NCBI RefSeq assembly: GCF_017599305.1
Contig: NZ_JAGFWR010000006.1
Coordinates: 248,001-312,000 of the forward strand
DNA length: 64,000 bases
Direction: 5' to 3'
DNA from: Micromonospora antibiotica
GTDB taxonomy: Bacteria > Actinomycetota > Actinomycetes > Mycobacteriales > Micromonosporaceae
Part shown: positions 1-9,600 of the stretch, in pieces
How positions within the stretch are numbered: the first letter of the stretch is position 1
How the letters are laid out: every line of letters begins with the position of its first letter
The notes under the pieces: model-generated
The model's database searches: none
What the model was told of the DNA's origin: nothing
What the model saw: the letters and a program-made list of their open reading frames with translations, nothing else
Position numbers and translations under genes: made by a program

Positions 1-71
1 CGTACCGGACCGGGCTGGTGACCTGAACGCCCCGGGAGGTTGGCCCTCTCGACGAGACCGCAACGCGCGTT

Positions 72-1301
72 CTATGTGGGCTGCCGGTCGACGGGGACAC
101 GCAGGCGCAGCAGCGGCAGGCAGGACAGGAGTAGACCCGCCGCGCCCACCCACAGGGCTGGCCGGGCACCGGCGGCGGCCCCCAGCACGGTGCCCAGCAG
201 CGCGCCCACCGGCATCGCCCCGCCGAGCAGGAACCGCATGGTGGCGTTCATCCGGCCGAGCAGTTCGGGCGGGCACAACCGTTGGCGCAGACTGACCTGG
301 GCCACGTTGGAGGCTGTCGCTCCCGCCCACAGCAGCAGGTAGCCGCCGGCGGCCAACCAGATCCCGCCGGCGCTGTCGATCAGCGGGGTGAGCAGGGCGA
401 ACGGCGCGGTGGCGAGGAGGCAGAGCCAGACCGAGCGGTGCTGCCCGAGCCGGCGGGTCAGCCGCCGGGCCACGACCGCGCCGAGGATGCCGCCGGCGCC
501 GCCCGCGCTGAAGTACGCGCTGGCCGTCGCCGGGGACGCGCCCAGCTCGCTGACCAGCCGCACCGGCACCATGGTCTGCACCACCAGGGCGAACATGTTG
601 TACGCGCCGCCGGCCAGCGCCAGCACCCGCAGCACCGGGTGGCGCAGCACGTAGGTCACGCCGTCGCGGATCTGCCCGGCGAGCCGGGACCGGCCGGTGG
701 TGGCGGGCCGCGGATCGGCTGCCCGGATCCGGGCCAGGTACGCGGCGGACCCGGCGAAGCCCGCCGCGATCAGCAGGACGGCGGGGCCGGTGCCGGCCAG
801 CTCCACGGCCAGCCCGGCCAGTGCGGGCCCGGCGACCTGCGCCACGGCGAGGGTGGTGCTCAGCCGGGCGTTGCCCTCGACCAGTTCGTCGGTCCGTACC
901 ACCCGGGGCAGGTAGCTCTGGTGCGCGACGTCGAAGAACACGGTGAGCACCCCGACGCCGAGGACGACGACGTACAGCTGGCCGAGCGCCACCCCGCCCG
1001 GTGCCGCCGGCACGGCCAGCAAGGCGATGAGCGCGGCCCGCCCCAGGTCGGTGCCGATGAGCAGCCGCCGTTGCCGCACCCGGTCGACGACCGCGCCGGC
1101 GGGCAGGCCGACGACCAGGAACGCCACCGTGCCCAGGGTGCCGACCAGGCCCACCTGCCAGGCGGAGGCGTGCATCGGGCCGGCCGCCACCAACGGCAGC
1201 GCCACCAGGGCCATCCGCGCACCGAACTGGCTCGCGACCGCCCCGAGCCACAGGGACCGGAAGTCGTGCTGCCGGAGCAGCCCGCCACGGTGGTGTGTCA
1301 C
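72..1301 (-). CDS. MFS exporter (DHA3/EntS-like), end of peptide cassette
   Basis: A 409-residue integral membrane protein of the major facilitator superfamily, probably an exporter using the proton gradient. The sequence shows about 12 hydrophobic helices with the MFS loop 2-3 motif (GLPAGAVVDRVRQRRLL, about residue 60) and the matching loop in the second half (ARRLTRRLGQ). It resembles the EntS/DHA3 group of drug and siderophore exporters. I chose the GTG at 1301 because it lies one base after the stop of the upstream condensation gene, and the protein then begins with the short polar tail usual before helix 1. Being last in the cassette, it probably exports the product or gives self-resistance. 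The substrate is not deducible from sequence. Confidence 0.85.
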   Translation of the reverse strand: MTHHRGGLLRQHDFRSLWLGAVASQFGARMALVALPLVAAGPMHASAWQVGLVGTLGTVAFLVVGLPAGAVVDRVRQRRLLIGTDLGRAALIALLAVPAAPGGVALGQLYVVVLGVGVLTVFFDVAHQSYLPRVVRTDELVEGNARLSTTLAVAQVAGPALAGLAVELAGTGPAVLLIAAGFAGSAAYLARIRAADPRPATTGRSRLAGQIRDGVTYVLRHPVLRVLALAGGAYNMFALVVQTMVPVRLVSELGASPATASAYFSAGGAGGILGAVVARRLTRRLGQHRSVWLCLLATAPFALLTPLIDSAGGIWLAAGGYLLLWAGATASNVAQVSLRQRLCPPELLGRMNATMRFLLGGAMPVGALLGTVLGAAAGARPALWVGAAGLLLSCLPLLRLRVPVDRQPT

Positions 1302-1302
1302 G

Positions 1303-2673
1303 TCAGGTCGACGCGGCCGTGGTCGGGGTGTCGGCCGCCCGCAGCCACGTTGCCCGTAGCAGGTCGGCGGCCCGGTCGGCGGCGATGTCGGGTTGCTCGG
1401 CCAGTAGCGCGAAGAACCGGACCAGGGCGGCACCGACCGGAGCGGCGGCCGGCAGCACCTCGGGGTCGTGGTGGACGGTCACCTCGGGCTGCTCGGCCGA
1501 CCACGTCACCGCCAGGTGCAGCGCGTTGTGGGCGGGGAAACCGCGCCGACCTGCGGGCGGGCGTACGCTGCCGCGCAGCAGCCGGCCCGCCGGGCCGATC
1601 GTGGCGTTGCCCAGCGTGACGGTGGGTTCCGCCGCCACCACGTTGAGCACGAGCCGACGCCGTTCCCGCAGGGCTTCCACCCCACCGAAGTCGGTGAGCC
1701 ACTGGCCGAGCAGCGGCGGCGCGGCGGCGTTGACGGCGGTGAGAGCACGGACATGGTCGGCGAGCGAGGCGGACGCAGGGTGGCCCGGTGGCACGCTCAC
1801 CACCGCCTCGTGCAGCGCGCCGGGCACCTCGACGCTCTCCCGGGTCCACCGGCCGCCCCGCGCGTACAGCACCGGGACGTCCGCGTCGGCCCAGAGTTCC
1901 AGCAGGAACGACAGGGCCGCCAGGAGCAGACCGGAGCCAGTCGCGCCGGTGAGGTCCCGGCCGTACCGGATGGCCCGGGTGGTTGCGCCGTCGAGCCGCA
2001 GCGGCCAGGCGGCGCTGGCGGTGGTGTCCCGCCACGGTTTCCAGTGCCCGCCGGGGAACGCGACGGCGGGAACGTCCCGGCTCATCGCCTGCGCCCAGAA
2101 CTCCCGGGACGCCGCCCGGCGCGGATCGGCGGCTACCTCGGCCGCGTGCGCGAAGAACGACGGCAGCGGCGACGGCGTGCGCTCCGGATGCTGGTACGCC
2201 GCAGCCGTCCGGCGCACGAACCGGGTGTGTGTCGCGTGGTCGGCGAAGCCGTGGTCCACCACGAGGGCGAGGGCGTGCTCGTCCGGGGCCAGCCGCACCA
2301 GGCAGGCGCCGGCCAGCGGGTCGTGGCGCAGGTCGATCGGCGCGTACACCGCCTCGCCGAGGGCCGCCCCGGCCACCTCCGGCAGCTGGTCCGCCGGCAC
2401 GTCGGCACAGTCCACGGTGGTCACCGGGAAGGGCTGCTCGGGTCCGTACACCAGCTCCGGGCCTCCGGCGAACCGGGCCCGCCACACGTCGTTGCCGGCG
2501 GCGACGGCCCGCATGGCGGCGGCCAGGCGCGGCACGTCCACCTCGCCCCGGACGTGCCACAGCGTCCAGGCTCGGGGCATCGGGTTGTGCCGGGGCAGGC
2601 CGGCCTCGTCGGTGTCGCTGAGCAGCAGCAGTTCGCGCTGCGCCCCGTAGGGCGGCACCCCCACCCGGCTCAC
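1303..2673 (-). CDS. Stand-alone condensation-fold (NRPS C-domain-like) protein
   Basis: A 456-residue protein matching the size of a single nonribosomal peptide synthetase condensation domain. The chloramphenicol acetyltransferase-like fold is suggested by the core motif region DHGFADH (about residue 155), where the usual HHxxxDG has become DHxxxDH: the catalytic second His and the structural Asp remain, the first His and the Gly do not. No adenylation or carrier domain is attached or encoded nearby. The likely start is the GTG at 2673, which overlaps the stop of the TPR gene as GTGA; a GTG at 2700 in the same frame is possible. It could acylate or ligate a peptide or amino acid, or be a non-catalytic binding protein. 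The substrate is unknown. Confidence 0.7.
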   Translation of the reverse strand: MSRVGVPPYGAQRELLLLSDTDEAGLPRHNPMPRAWTLWHVRGEVDVPRLAAAMRAVAAGNDVWRARFAGGPELVYGPEQPFPVTTVDCADVPADQLPEVAGAALGEAVYAPIDLRHDPLAGACLVRLAPDEHALALVVDHGFADHATHTRFVRRTAAAYQHPERTPSPLPSFFAHAAEVAADPRRAASREFWAQAMSRDVPAVAFPGGHWKPWRDTTASAAWPLRLDGATTRAIRYGRDLTGATGSGLLLAALSFLLELWADADVPVLYARGGRWTRESVEVPGALHEAVVSVPPGHPASASLADHVRALTAVNAAAPPLLGQWLTDFGGVEALRERRRLVLNVVAAEPTVTLGNATIGPAGRLLRGSVRPPAGRRGFPAHNALHLAVTWSAEQPEVTVHHDPEVLPAAAPVGAALVRFFALLAEQPDIAADRAADLLRATWLRAADTPTTAAST

Positions 2674-5123
2674 CCCGTGAACGCGGGCAGCTGCGGCCAC
2701 GCCGGTTGGCCCGCGATCCAGGCCGCCAGCACTCCCCCGTCGTCGGGCAGCAGACCGCGCAGGTGCAGGTCACGCAGCCGGCGCAGCGGCGTCACCCCGG
2801 TCGGCCAGTGCCCGAGCGACAGGCGGTAGCACTCGGCGGCCAGGTCCGCCCGGCCCAGCTGCTCGTGCACCTGGCCGGCGTTGAACCAGGAGATCCGGCC
2901 GTACGGGAACTGCAGGTGCGCGGCCCGCAGGTACGCCTCAAGCGCGCCACGGTGGTCGCCGGCCTGGTACCGCAGCTCGCCCGCGGTGAGCCAGGTCTTC
3001 GGGTCGATCGGGTCGATCCGCTGCGCCAACTCGTCGACCAGGGCCAGTGCGGTGTCGCGTTCGCCGAGGTGGGTGTGGGTGCGCACGGCGGTCTCCACGG
3101 CCGGGAAGTAGTTGTCGGCGGCGATGACCCGGGTGTGCCCGTCGTGCCCCTTCACCTCCCGGGCGATGCCGAGCCACCGGTCCATGTCGGCCCGGAGGAG
3201 GTCAGGGTCGCCGGTGAGGAACGGCAGGAACCCCATGGCCCGGAACCATCTGCTGGTCATGATCGCGGCGTCGAACTCGGACACCTCGGGAAGCGCGGTG
3301 TACCGGGCCAGGTCCTCCTCGCCGAGTTTGCGCCACCGGGCGATGGTGTCGGGCTCCCGGCGTCGGGCCGCGTTGACGGTGGCGTTGATGGTGGTGACCA
3401 CCCGCGTGCGGGCGTACCGGACGTCGTCGCCGAGCTGGTCGTACAGGGTGCGGAAGTGCGGCTCCAGCTCGGCCGCGTGCCCCGTGGTGAGCATCTGCTC
3501 GGCGAAGATCCAGCTGGCCAGCGCGTATGCGCTCTCGGGGTCGCGTACCGGCACGTCCGGCCCGGGGACAATCCGCTTGGCCTCGGCGTGGAAACCCAGC
3601 GCGGACAGCAGCCGGCCCAGCAACGCCCGGTCCAGCAGCGGCAGGTCCGACACGTTGGCCAGCCGGTCCCGCACGTCGGGCGGGCAGCCGTCCGGTGCGG
3701 CCAGCCACGTCGCGTAGTCGGCCGAGGCGGCATCGGAGGCGTACCCGTACACCGCCGCCGTCGCCTGTAGTTCGTCGCGGAACATGGCGGCCGTGGCCCG
3801 CTGCGGGTGGATCTCCCGGAACCAGGGCTCGCGACGCTCCAGCACGGCGGCGTACGACATGAGTGGCGTGTGGATCGCGACCGGCGGTGTGTCGACCGGG
3901 TCGAGGATCGCGCTCGGATGCAGATCGAGGAACGGCCGGTAGCGCTCCAGCGGAAGCGGACGTGCCACGGCGGGGGGACCAGCCTGCGCCGCGACCGCCC
4001 ACCGTACCGCGTCGGCGCAGGCTGTGCCGTCCAACGCCGGACGTCGCGCCACGAGCACCGCCAACCGGTCCCGTTCGGCACGGCGGTCCGTGGCGAGCAG
4101 GTCGGCCAGCGCCCCCACCAGCTCGCCGGTGTCCGCTGCTGGAGCCGGGGGTTCGTTGTTCGCGCCGGGCGCGGTGGGGGTCGCCAGGTCGAGCAGTCCG
4201 GCCAGCGCGGTGGTCCGCTCGGCCAGGCCGGTGCGGACGGCCACCCGGTAGTGGGTACGGGCCGTCTCGCGGTCGCCCGCCGCCCGGGCCGCGTCCGCCG
4301 CGAGGAGCCGGGTCGCCGCGCCGGTGGGATCGAGGTCCAGGGCGGCGCTGGCGAACTCGTACGCCGGCCCGGCACCGGTCCCGTTCCGGGCGGCTCGGGT
4401 GGCGGCCCGCAGCAGCGCCAGTGCGGCGTCGCGGGCGAGGAGGTCGGTCCGGTCCGTTCCCAGGTCGTGGGCGACAGCGCGGACCGTGTCGGCGTCCGGC
4501 ACCGGCTCGGCCGGGGAGCGCAGTCGCGCGGTGAGGACCCGGGCCCGGACGATCACCCCGATCCGGTCGCCGGTCAGGGCAGTAGCCAGGGATTCTGCCG
4601 TGGTGAGCGCCTCGGTGGCCGGTTGCCCGTTGGTCACGGCGGACCGGGCGTGGGCGAGTGCGGTGGTGAGGCGGACCGGCAGGCCCGCCGCCTCGGGTGG
4701 CACCGGGGGCGGTGGTTGCCGGCCGTCCTCGGCGAGCAGGAGATTCCGCCAGGCGTACACCGGGGGCGGCGCGTCGGAACCGATGCGGCGCAGCAGGGTC
4801 GCGGCGTCCTCCCGGCGGCCCAGTGCGCGCATCAGTCGGGCCGCCCACAGCAGACCGGCGTGGTCCTCGATCGTGAGTCGCTCCGCCACCCCGGGTGGGA
4901 CGACGAGTGGGTCCGTGGCATCGAGCAGGCCGGTGCGGCGCATCGTGCGACGCAGGTCGGCGGGCGGCACGTGGACGGGCAGCCAGCCGCAGGGGTCATC
5001 CCGGTCGGCGCAGAACAGTGCCGTTTCGGCGACCAGGGACGGCACAACCGTGGGATCGGCGGTCAGGTCGATGAGCGGGCGCAGCGGCAGTGCCGCCGGG
5101 TCCCGCCAGGTGAGGTGGGCCAC
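2670..5123 (-). CDS. Large TPR-like helical-repeat protein
   Basis: An 817-residue soluble protein with Ala/Leu/Arg-rich helical repeats throughout. Tetratricopeptide-like units are clearest in the last 150 residues (TWLTAGELRYQAGDHRGALE, then FNAGQVHEQLGRADLAAECY). No catalytic motif, signal peptide or membrane segment is visible. The GTG start at 5123 is preceded by GGGAGGA at 5128-5134. It lies 98 bases after the 20-codon peptide gene and overlaps the next gene by four bases (GTGA), so it is translated with the condensation protein. TPR proteins usually bind peptides or partner proteins, so a role as a scaffold for the short peptide or the condensation protein is reasonable inference. I do not recognise a specific family. 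Confidence 0.75.
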   Translation of the reverse strand: MAHLTWRDPAALPLRPLIDLTADPTVVPSLVAETALFCADRDDPCGWLPVHVPPADLRRTMRRTGLLDATDPLVVPPGVAERLTIEDHAGLLWAARLMRALGRREDAATLLRRIGSDAPPPVYAWRNLLLAEDGRQPPPPVPPEAAGLPVRLTTALAHARSAVTNGQPATEALTTAESLATALTGDRIGVIVRARVLTARLRSPAEPVPDADTVRAVAHDLGTDRTDLLARDAALALLRAATRAARNGTGAGPAYEFASAALDLDPTGAATRLLAADAARAAGDRETARTHYRVAVRTGLAERTTALAGLLDLATPTAPGANNEPPAPAADTGELVGALADLLATDRRAERDRLAVLVARRPALDGTACADAVRWAVAAQAGPPAVARPLPLERYRPFLDLHPSAILDPVDTPPVAIHTPLMSYAAVLERREPWFREIHPQRATAAMFRDELQATAAVYGYASDAASADYATWLAAPDGCPPDVRDRLANVSDLPLLDRALLGRLLSALGFHAEAKRIVPGPDVPVRDPESAYALASWIFAEQMLTTGHAAELEPHFRTLYDQLGDDVRYARTRVVTTINATVNAARRREPDTIARWRKLGEEDLARYTALPEVSEFDAAIMTSRWFRAMGFLPFLTGDPDLLRADMDRWLGIAREVKGHDGHTRVIAADNYFPAVETAVRTHTHLGERDTALALVDELAQRIDPIDPKTWLTAGELRYQAGDHRGALEAYLRAAHLQFPYGRISWFNAGQVHEQLGRADLAAECYRLSLGHWPTGVTPLRRLRDLHLRGLLPDDGGVLAAWIAGQPAWPQLPAFTG

Positions 5124-5221
5124 CCCTGTCCTCCCGCCCGGTCGGTCGGTTGGTTCGGTGCCGAGGGGCGGACACGCGGTGAGGTGACAGCCCGTGCCCG
5201 CCCGGTTGGTGACCGGCGACG

Positions 5222-5284
5222 TCAGTTGATGACGGCGTTGATCAGACCCACAGCGGTTCCTTCGAGGTCCTCGTAGCGTTCCAT
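5222..5284 (-). CDS. Candidate 20-residue peptide (possible RiPP-like precursor)
   Basis: A very short gene encoding 20 residues: an acidic N-terminus (MERYEDLE) followed by a hydrophobic, neutral C-terminus (GTAVGLINAVIN). Evidence that it is translated is a strong Shine-Dalgarno, GGAGGAGGT at 5292-5300, about 7 bases before the ATG, and its place between a glycosyltransferase gene and the TPR, condensation and MFS genes on the same strand. The charged leader-like half and apolar core-like half fit a small ribosomal peptide precursor, with Asn residues at positions 16 and 20 as conceivable modification sites. It could instead be a regulatory leader peptide for the downstream genes. No known precursor family was recognised. 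Confidence 0.5.
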   Translation of the reverse strand: MERYEDLEGTAVGLINAVIN

Positions 5285-5526
5285 GCTCGACACCTCCTCC
5301 CGACCGGACGAGGGAGACGGGCGATGACGGCCCCTGATCCTGCCATTCTCGCCCATCAATTGAGTCGAATCAATCTGTTGGAGCGTGGTCGGCGGCTGAT
5401 GCCCGTCGTGCTCGACCGATCGGGACGGCCGCACCTGCGGCAGGTGCCAGCGGGGCGGCACGGCCGGAATCGATCAGCACCGTCGCGCTGCAGATCGGCA
5501 ACAACGCCGCCGAACGCCGACGGGCA
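5285..5526. promoter_or_regulatory. Upstream region of the short-peptide gene with inverted repeat
   Basis: A 242-base gap between the glycosyltransferase stop and the peptide start. It holds an AT-rich patch unlike its surroundings, with an inverted repeat ATTGA-N6-TCAAT at 5359-5374 and an overlapping TCAATTGA palindrome at 5356-5363, about 75-90 bases upstream of the peptide ATG. This is a plausible promoter or operator for a separate transcript starting at the peptide gene. No convincing -35/-10 pair was found, so the call rests on composition, symmetry and position. Confidence 0.3.
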
Positions 5527-6525
5527 TCAATGCAAGGAGGTCCCCAGACCGCCGCCCGGCGGGAGGTCACCCACCGCACCCGCCGGCGTCTCCCGCTCCG
5601 GCATCGGTTTCCAGGCGGCCGGTAGCCGACCGGCCAGCGTCTCGGCCGTCGCGGTACGCCGCTCGAAGTCGACGCCCGCGTACTCCTGGTAGGCCGTCAT
5701 CGGGCGGACCGGGCCGGTGCCGTAGCCGCCCACCATGGGGTAGCGCAGCAGGGTCCGTACCCGGCGGCGGGCGGCCCGGTCCAGGTCGTACCAGTGATCC
5801 TCGCCCGGTGCCTGGTGGTCCATCCAGTGCCGGACCTGATTCTCCCGGATGTAGTAGTGCCAGGCCAGCACCTCGACCGGGTGGAACAGGTCGTAGCCCC
5901 AGGTGAAGGCGCGGGTGGCCAGGTTTATCTCCTCGCCCTGGTAGTAGATGCGCCCGTCGTAGGGCACCTCGCGGACGAACGAGCCGGGGGCGAAGAGGAA
6001 TCCTGCGGCCACGAAACGGGCCGGGACCGGTGCGGTCGCCTGTTGCCAGTCCGCGATCTGGAAGTGTTTGAACCGGGGCAGGTCGTCGTGGGTCCAGCCA
6101 TCGAGGAAGATCAGGGTGGGTTCGCCGCCACCGGTGAACTCGTCCGCCGGGTCGTAGGTGGGGGGATAGCAGGTCAGGATCGGTTTGTCCGCACCGGCCT
6201 GCGCGGCCATCGCGATCAGCCGGGTGTCCCAGCCGGGCGCGAAGCGGGTGTGGCTGTCGACCTGGAGGTACCAGTCGGCGTCGACGTAGTGGCGCTGGAT
6301 CTGTGCCCGGGCCCAGCACACGCCGCGGCTGCTCCGGGCGTCGAACTCCAGCACGGTGACCCGGGGATCGGCGTGCAACACCGACACGTCCTCGTCGCCG
6401 AGATGCTGCCAGTTGACCACGATGCGCAGGTCGTCCGGTCGGTCGGCCTTCGCGAGGCAGTCCAGCACCGTCGGCACCAGTTCCGGATCGCGGTACGCCG
6501 CGACGGACACGAAGATGCTCACCAC
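5527..6525 (-). CDS. GT60-type (Skp1 GlcNAc-transferase-like) glycosyltransferase
   Basis: A 332-residue soluble glycosyltransferase of GT-A type. It matches the GlcNAc-transferase family (Pfam GlcNAc, CAZy GT60) in its N-terminal IFVSVAAYRDPEL, the DSH metal/nucleotide-binding equivalent of DxD in QVDSHTRFAPGWD (about residue 93), and the motif YYQGEEINLATRAFTWGYDL (about residue 218), typical of the family active site. Family members transfer GlcNAc from UDP-GlcNAc to hydroxyl groups, in eukaryotes to hydroxyproline of Skp1. Start codons GTG 6525 and GTG 6522 are adjacent; GGAACGGAG lies upstream. It precedes the 20-codon peptide by 242 bases on the same strand, so the peptide or a small product made by the cassette may be the acceptor. 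That link is inference. Confidence 0.8.
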   Translation of the reverse strand: MVSIFVSVAAYRDPELVPTVLDCLAKADRPDDLRIVVNWQHLGDEDVSVLHADPRVTVLEFDARSSRGVCWARAQIQRHYVDADWYLQVDSHTRFAPGWDTRLIAMAAQAGADKPILTCYPPTYDPADEFTGGGEPTLIFLDGWTHDDLPRFKHFQIADWQQATAPVPARFVAAGFLFAPGSFVREVPYDGRIYYQGEEINLATRAFTWGYDLFHPVEVLAWHYYIRENQVRHWMDHQAPGEDHWYDLDRAARRRVRTLLRYPMVGGYGTGPVRPMTAYQEYAGVDFERRTATAETLAGRLPAAWKPMPERETPAGAVGDLPPGGGLGTSLH

Positions 6526-6560
6526 GGAAACTCCGTTCCTTTCTCGGTCGCGCCGGTGGT

Positions 6561-6596
6561 GCCTGCCCCGACCACCCGCAGGTGGTCGGGGCAGGC
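6561..6596 (-). terminator. Strong hairpin terminator after the RHS gene
   Basis: A perfect 16-bp stem (6561-6576 paired with 6581-6596) with a CGCA loop, beginning 9 bases after the stop of the giant RHS gene. There is no long T-run, as is common in high-GC actinobacteria. It separates the RHS transcript from the glycosyltransferase gene downstream. Confidence 0.75.
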
Positions 6597-6604
6597 GCGG
6601 GGAT

Positions 6605-9600
6605 TCAGCTCACGGGCACCGGGGCCAACCGTGGCTCCGGCAGGAAGCGGGCCGTGGCCGGGTCGAAGAAGCGGGAACCGTCGTACTGCAATCCGGTCTC
6701 CGCGTCCCGGTACCGGCCGGCGGACCGCAGGGGGATGTCGCCCGGCTCGCCCGGCTGGCTGCCGTCGATGCCGATGACCTGCGTCGGGGTGCCGGCCTCG
6801 TCGGTCAGCACCGCGTGCACCGTGCCGTCCGCGATCTGGACGAGCGGGTACGCCACAGCCGGGTGGTATTCCCAGGCCGTGGTGGTGACAGGACCGCGAC
6901 CAACCCGGTGGTGCTGCTCGACCAGCAGGTCGCCGGACCACACGAAGTGGGTCTCTTCGAGCACCGAACCCTTCGCGCTGCGGCGCTGCTTGGTGATCCG
7001 CCGCCCGAACGCGTCGTACCGGTAGTGCCAGCTGTCGCCACCGGGCGTGGTGACAGTGGTCAGCCGATCCCGGTTGTCCCAGGTGAGGTGCCAGTCACCG
7101 GCGGCGTCCGAACGGGTGACCGGCCGGCCCACGGCATCCAGCGTGTACCTGACGTCGCCCGACTCACCCGTGCCCTGATCCGGTGCCGTCGCCCGGCTGG
7201 TGTCGTGCCGGATCGTCAGGCCCGCGTCCCAGCTGCGGCTCACCTCACGTCCGCCGTCGTAGGCGAACCGGAGCTGCTGTCCGCCCGCCACCAGGACGGT
7301 CGGCCGGCCGGACTCGTCGTACGACCACCTGGTCACCGCGCCGGACGGGCGGGTCCGCGCGGTGACGGCGTCCCCCTGTCCACCGTACGAGCTGGTCACG
7401 GTACGTCCGTTGACCGTCTCGGCGATGATCCGGCCGATCGCGTCCCGCTCCAACCGGATGTCCGAGTCGGCGTCGACGGCCGAGACGAGCCGGTCGGCCG
7501 CGTCGTAGGTCAGCCGGGTCACGGCGTCGCCGGTACGGCGCTCGACCACCCGGCCGAGCAGGTCGTAGCCGAAGTGGGTGACCGCTCCCGCCGCGTCGGT
7601 GTGTGCGACGAGTTGGCCCGCGGCGTCGTAGGCGTACCGCTGGGTGCGGCCCTGGAAGTCGGTCTCCTCGGTCACCCGCCCGTTCGGGTCGTAGGTGTAC
7701 CGCCAGGTCTCACCCGCCGGGTTGATGATGGTGGTCAGCCGCAGCTCGGTGTCGTACGCGTACTCGGTCCGGTCACCCTCCTCGTCGATCCGGGCCGTCA
7801 CCAGGTCGAACGCGCCGTACTCGAAGAACGTGCGGCGGCCGGTGGCGTCGAGTGTCTCGACCAGGTTGCCCTCGCCGTCGTAGCCGAACTCCTCGACAGT
7901 GCCGTCCGGGTTCTCCCGCCAGGACAGGTCACCCTCCAACGTCCAGCCAACCTCGGTGGTGCCCTGGTCGGTCGTGATGAAGACGACCCGGCCGAGCCGG
8001 TCGTAGGTGTACCTGGTGTCACCATCGGTGGTGCTGATCGCCGTGACCCGACGTGCCGCGTCGCGGATGACGACCGCCGGACCGACCTGGATGGCCGTGC
8101 CCCGGCCGTTCTCGGCGGGCCGGTCGAAGCGCACGACCTCGCCGCTGGCGTCGATCTCGGCCAGCACCCGCCCGTCGGTGTCGAACTCCCGGCGGACGGT
8201 CGAGCCGTCGAAGTCCGTCCACGAGGTGGCCCGGCCCTGCTCGTCGAAGCTGGTCAGGGCCCGGCTGCCGTCCGGCCTGGTGACCACGGTCGGACGCCCG
8301 TCGGCACCGTACTCGTAGGTCGTCGTCCGGCCCAGCGGGTCGGTCCGTGACAGCAGTCGGTAGGCGTCGTCCCACTCGTGCCGGGTCGTCGCGCCGAGCG
8401 CGTCGGTCTCCGCGATCACCTGGAAGCGGTCGTTGAGCTGGTAGGTGCGCGTCGCACCGAGCGAGTCGGTGACGACCGTCAGACCGTCGGAGTACGCGAA
8501 CCGGTAGCGCAGGTAGCCGCCCTTGCCGTCGGTGTCGACGCAGCGGCCGGCCTCGTCGTAGGCGTAGGTGTACCACTCGTCGTTGCGGTCCTCCCACCGC
8601 ACGATTCGCCCGTCGGCGTACGCGAAGCGTTCGGGGTCGCCCGAGGAGTTGACCACCTCGGTCAGCTGGCGGTCCTGGTCGTAGGTGAACCGGGACGCCT
8701 CCACCAGCACCCCGTCCTGGTCCGGCAGGCGCAGCGCCGTGATCAGCCCGTCGGCGGAGGTGAACTCGATCGTCGCGCCCGACGAGGAGCGCAGTTCCGT
8801 GACGGTGCCGGCGTCGTCGCGCAGGATCGACCACCGGACGCCGCCGTCGGTCACGTCGCTGAGCAGCGACTCACCACGGTGTGCCGGGGCGAACACCCAC
8901 GCCCGACCGGGCTCCGGGTCGGTGAGCAACCAGCCGCCGCCCGTCAACCGGCGCAACGGCAATGCCCGCCCGAGCACCGGCAACGCCGTCGCACCCTCGG
9001 CGACCAGCGGATAGGTCAGAATGGACCCGTCCGCGGCCAGGTAACGGACCTGCTCGCCGTCGACGATGACCCGCTGGTCCAGGGTCGAGGCCCAGGACCG
9101 GCCGAAGGACCGGCCCCAGTGGTAGTCGGAGCGGTAGGTGCGCACCAGCGGGAGGCCCGGCAGCGTCGCGTCGGTCCCGGTGAGGATCATCCGGCCGGTG
9201 GTCACGTCGATCGGGTCTGCTTCGCAGTACGTCTCATCGGTGCTCTTCGCCGACGAGGCCGGCGGGTAGCTGAACGGCACACCCGAGTAGTCGGCGTAGA
9301 CCACCTGGTCGGCGGCCGGCTGGTCGAAATAGGACGCCTGGTAGGCACCGGAGGAAGACTCCTGGTAGTAGCTCTCCGACGACTCCGGATAGTACGTCTG
9401 ATCCTGGCTGTACGCCTGCTCCGACTGGTACTGCTGCTCCGGCTGGTACGCCTGCTCCGGTTGATATGTCTCGTCGGTGCCGGGGTCCCGGGTGGTCCTG
9501 CCGGGATCGGCGTTCGGGCTGCCCTGGTCGCGGTGCGAGCTGCCGGACCCGCTGGACGTGCGGGAGCTGCCGGACCTGCTGCGGGGATCGGAGACCGTCC

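Noticed and set aside
5370..5579. 69-codon minus-strand frame between the glycosyltransferase and the peptide gene
   Set aside because: Overlaps the end of the glycosyltransferase gene, has Arg/Ala-rich noise-like composition and lacks a Shine-Dalgarno.
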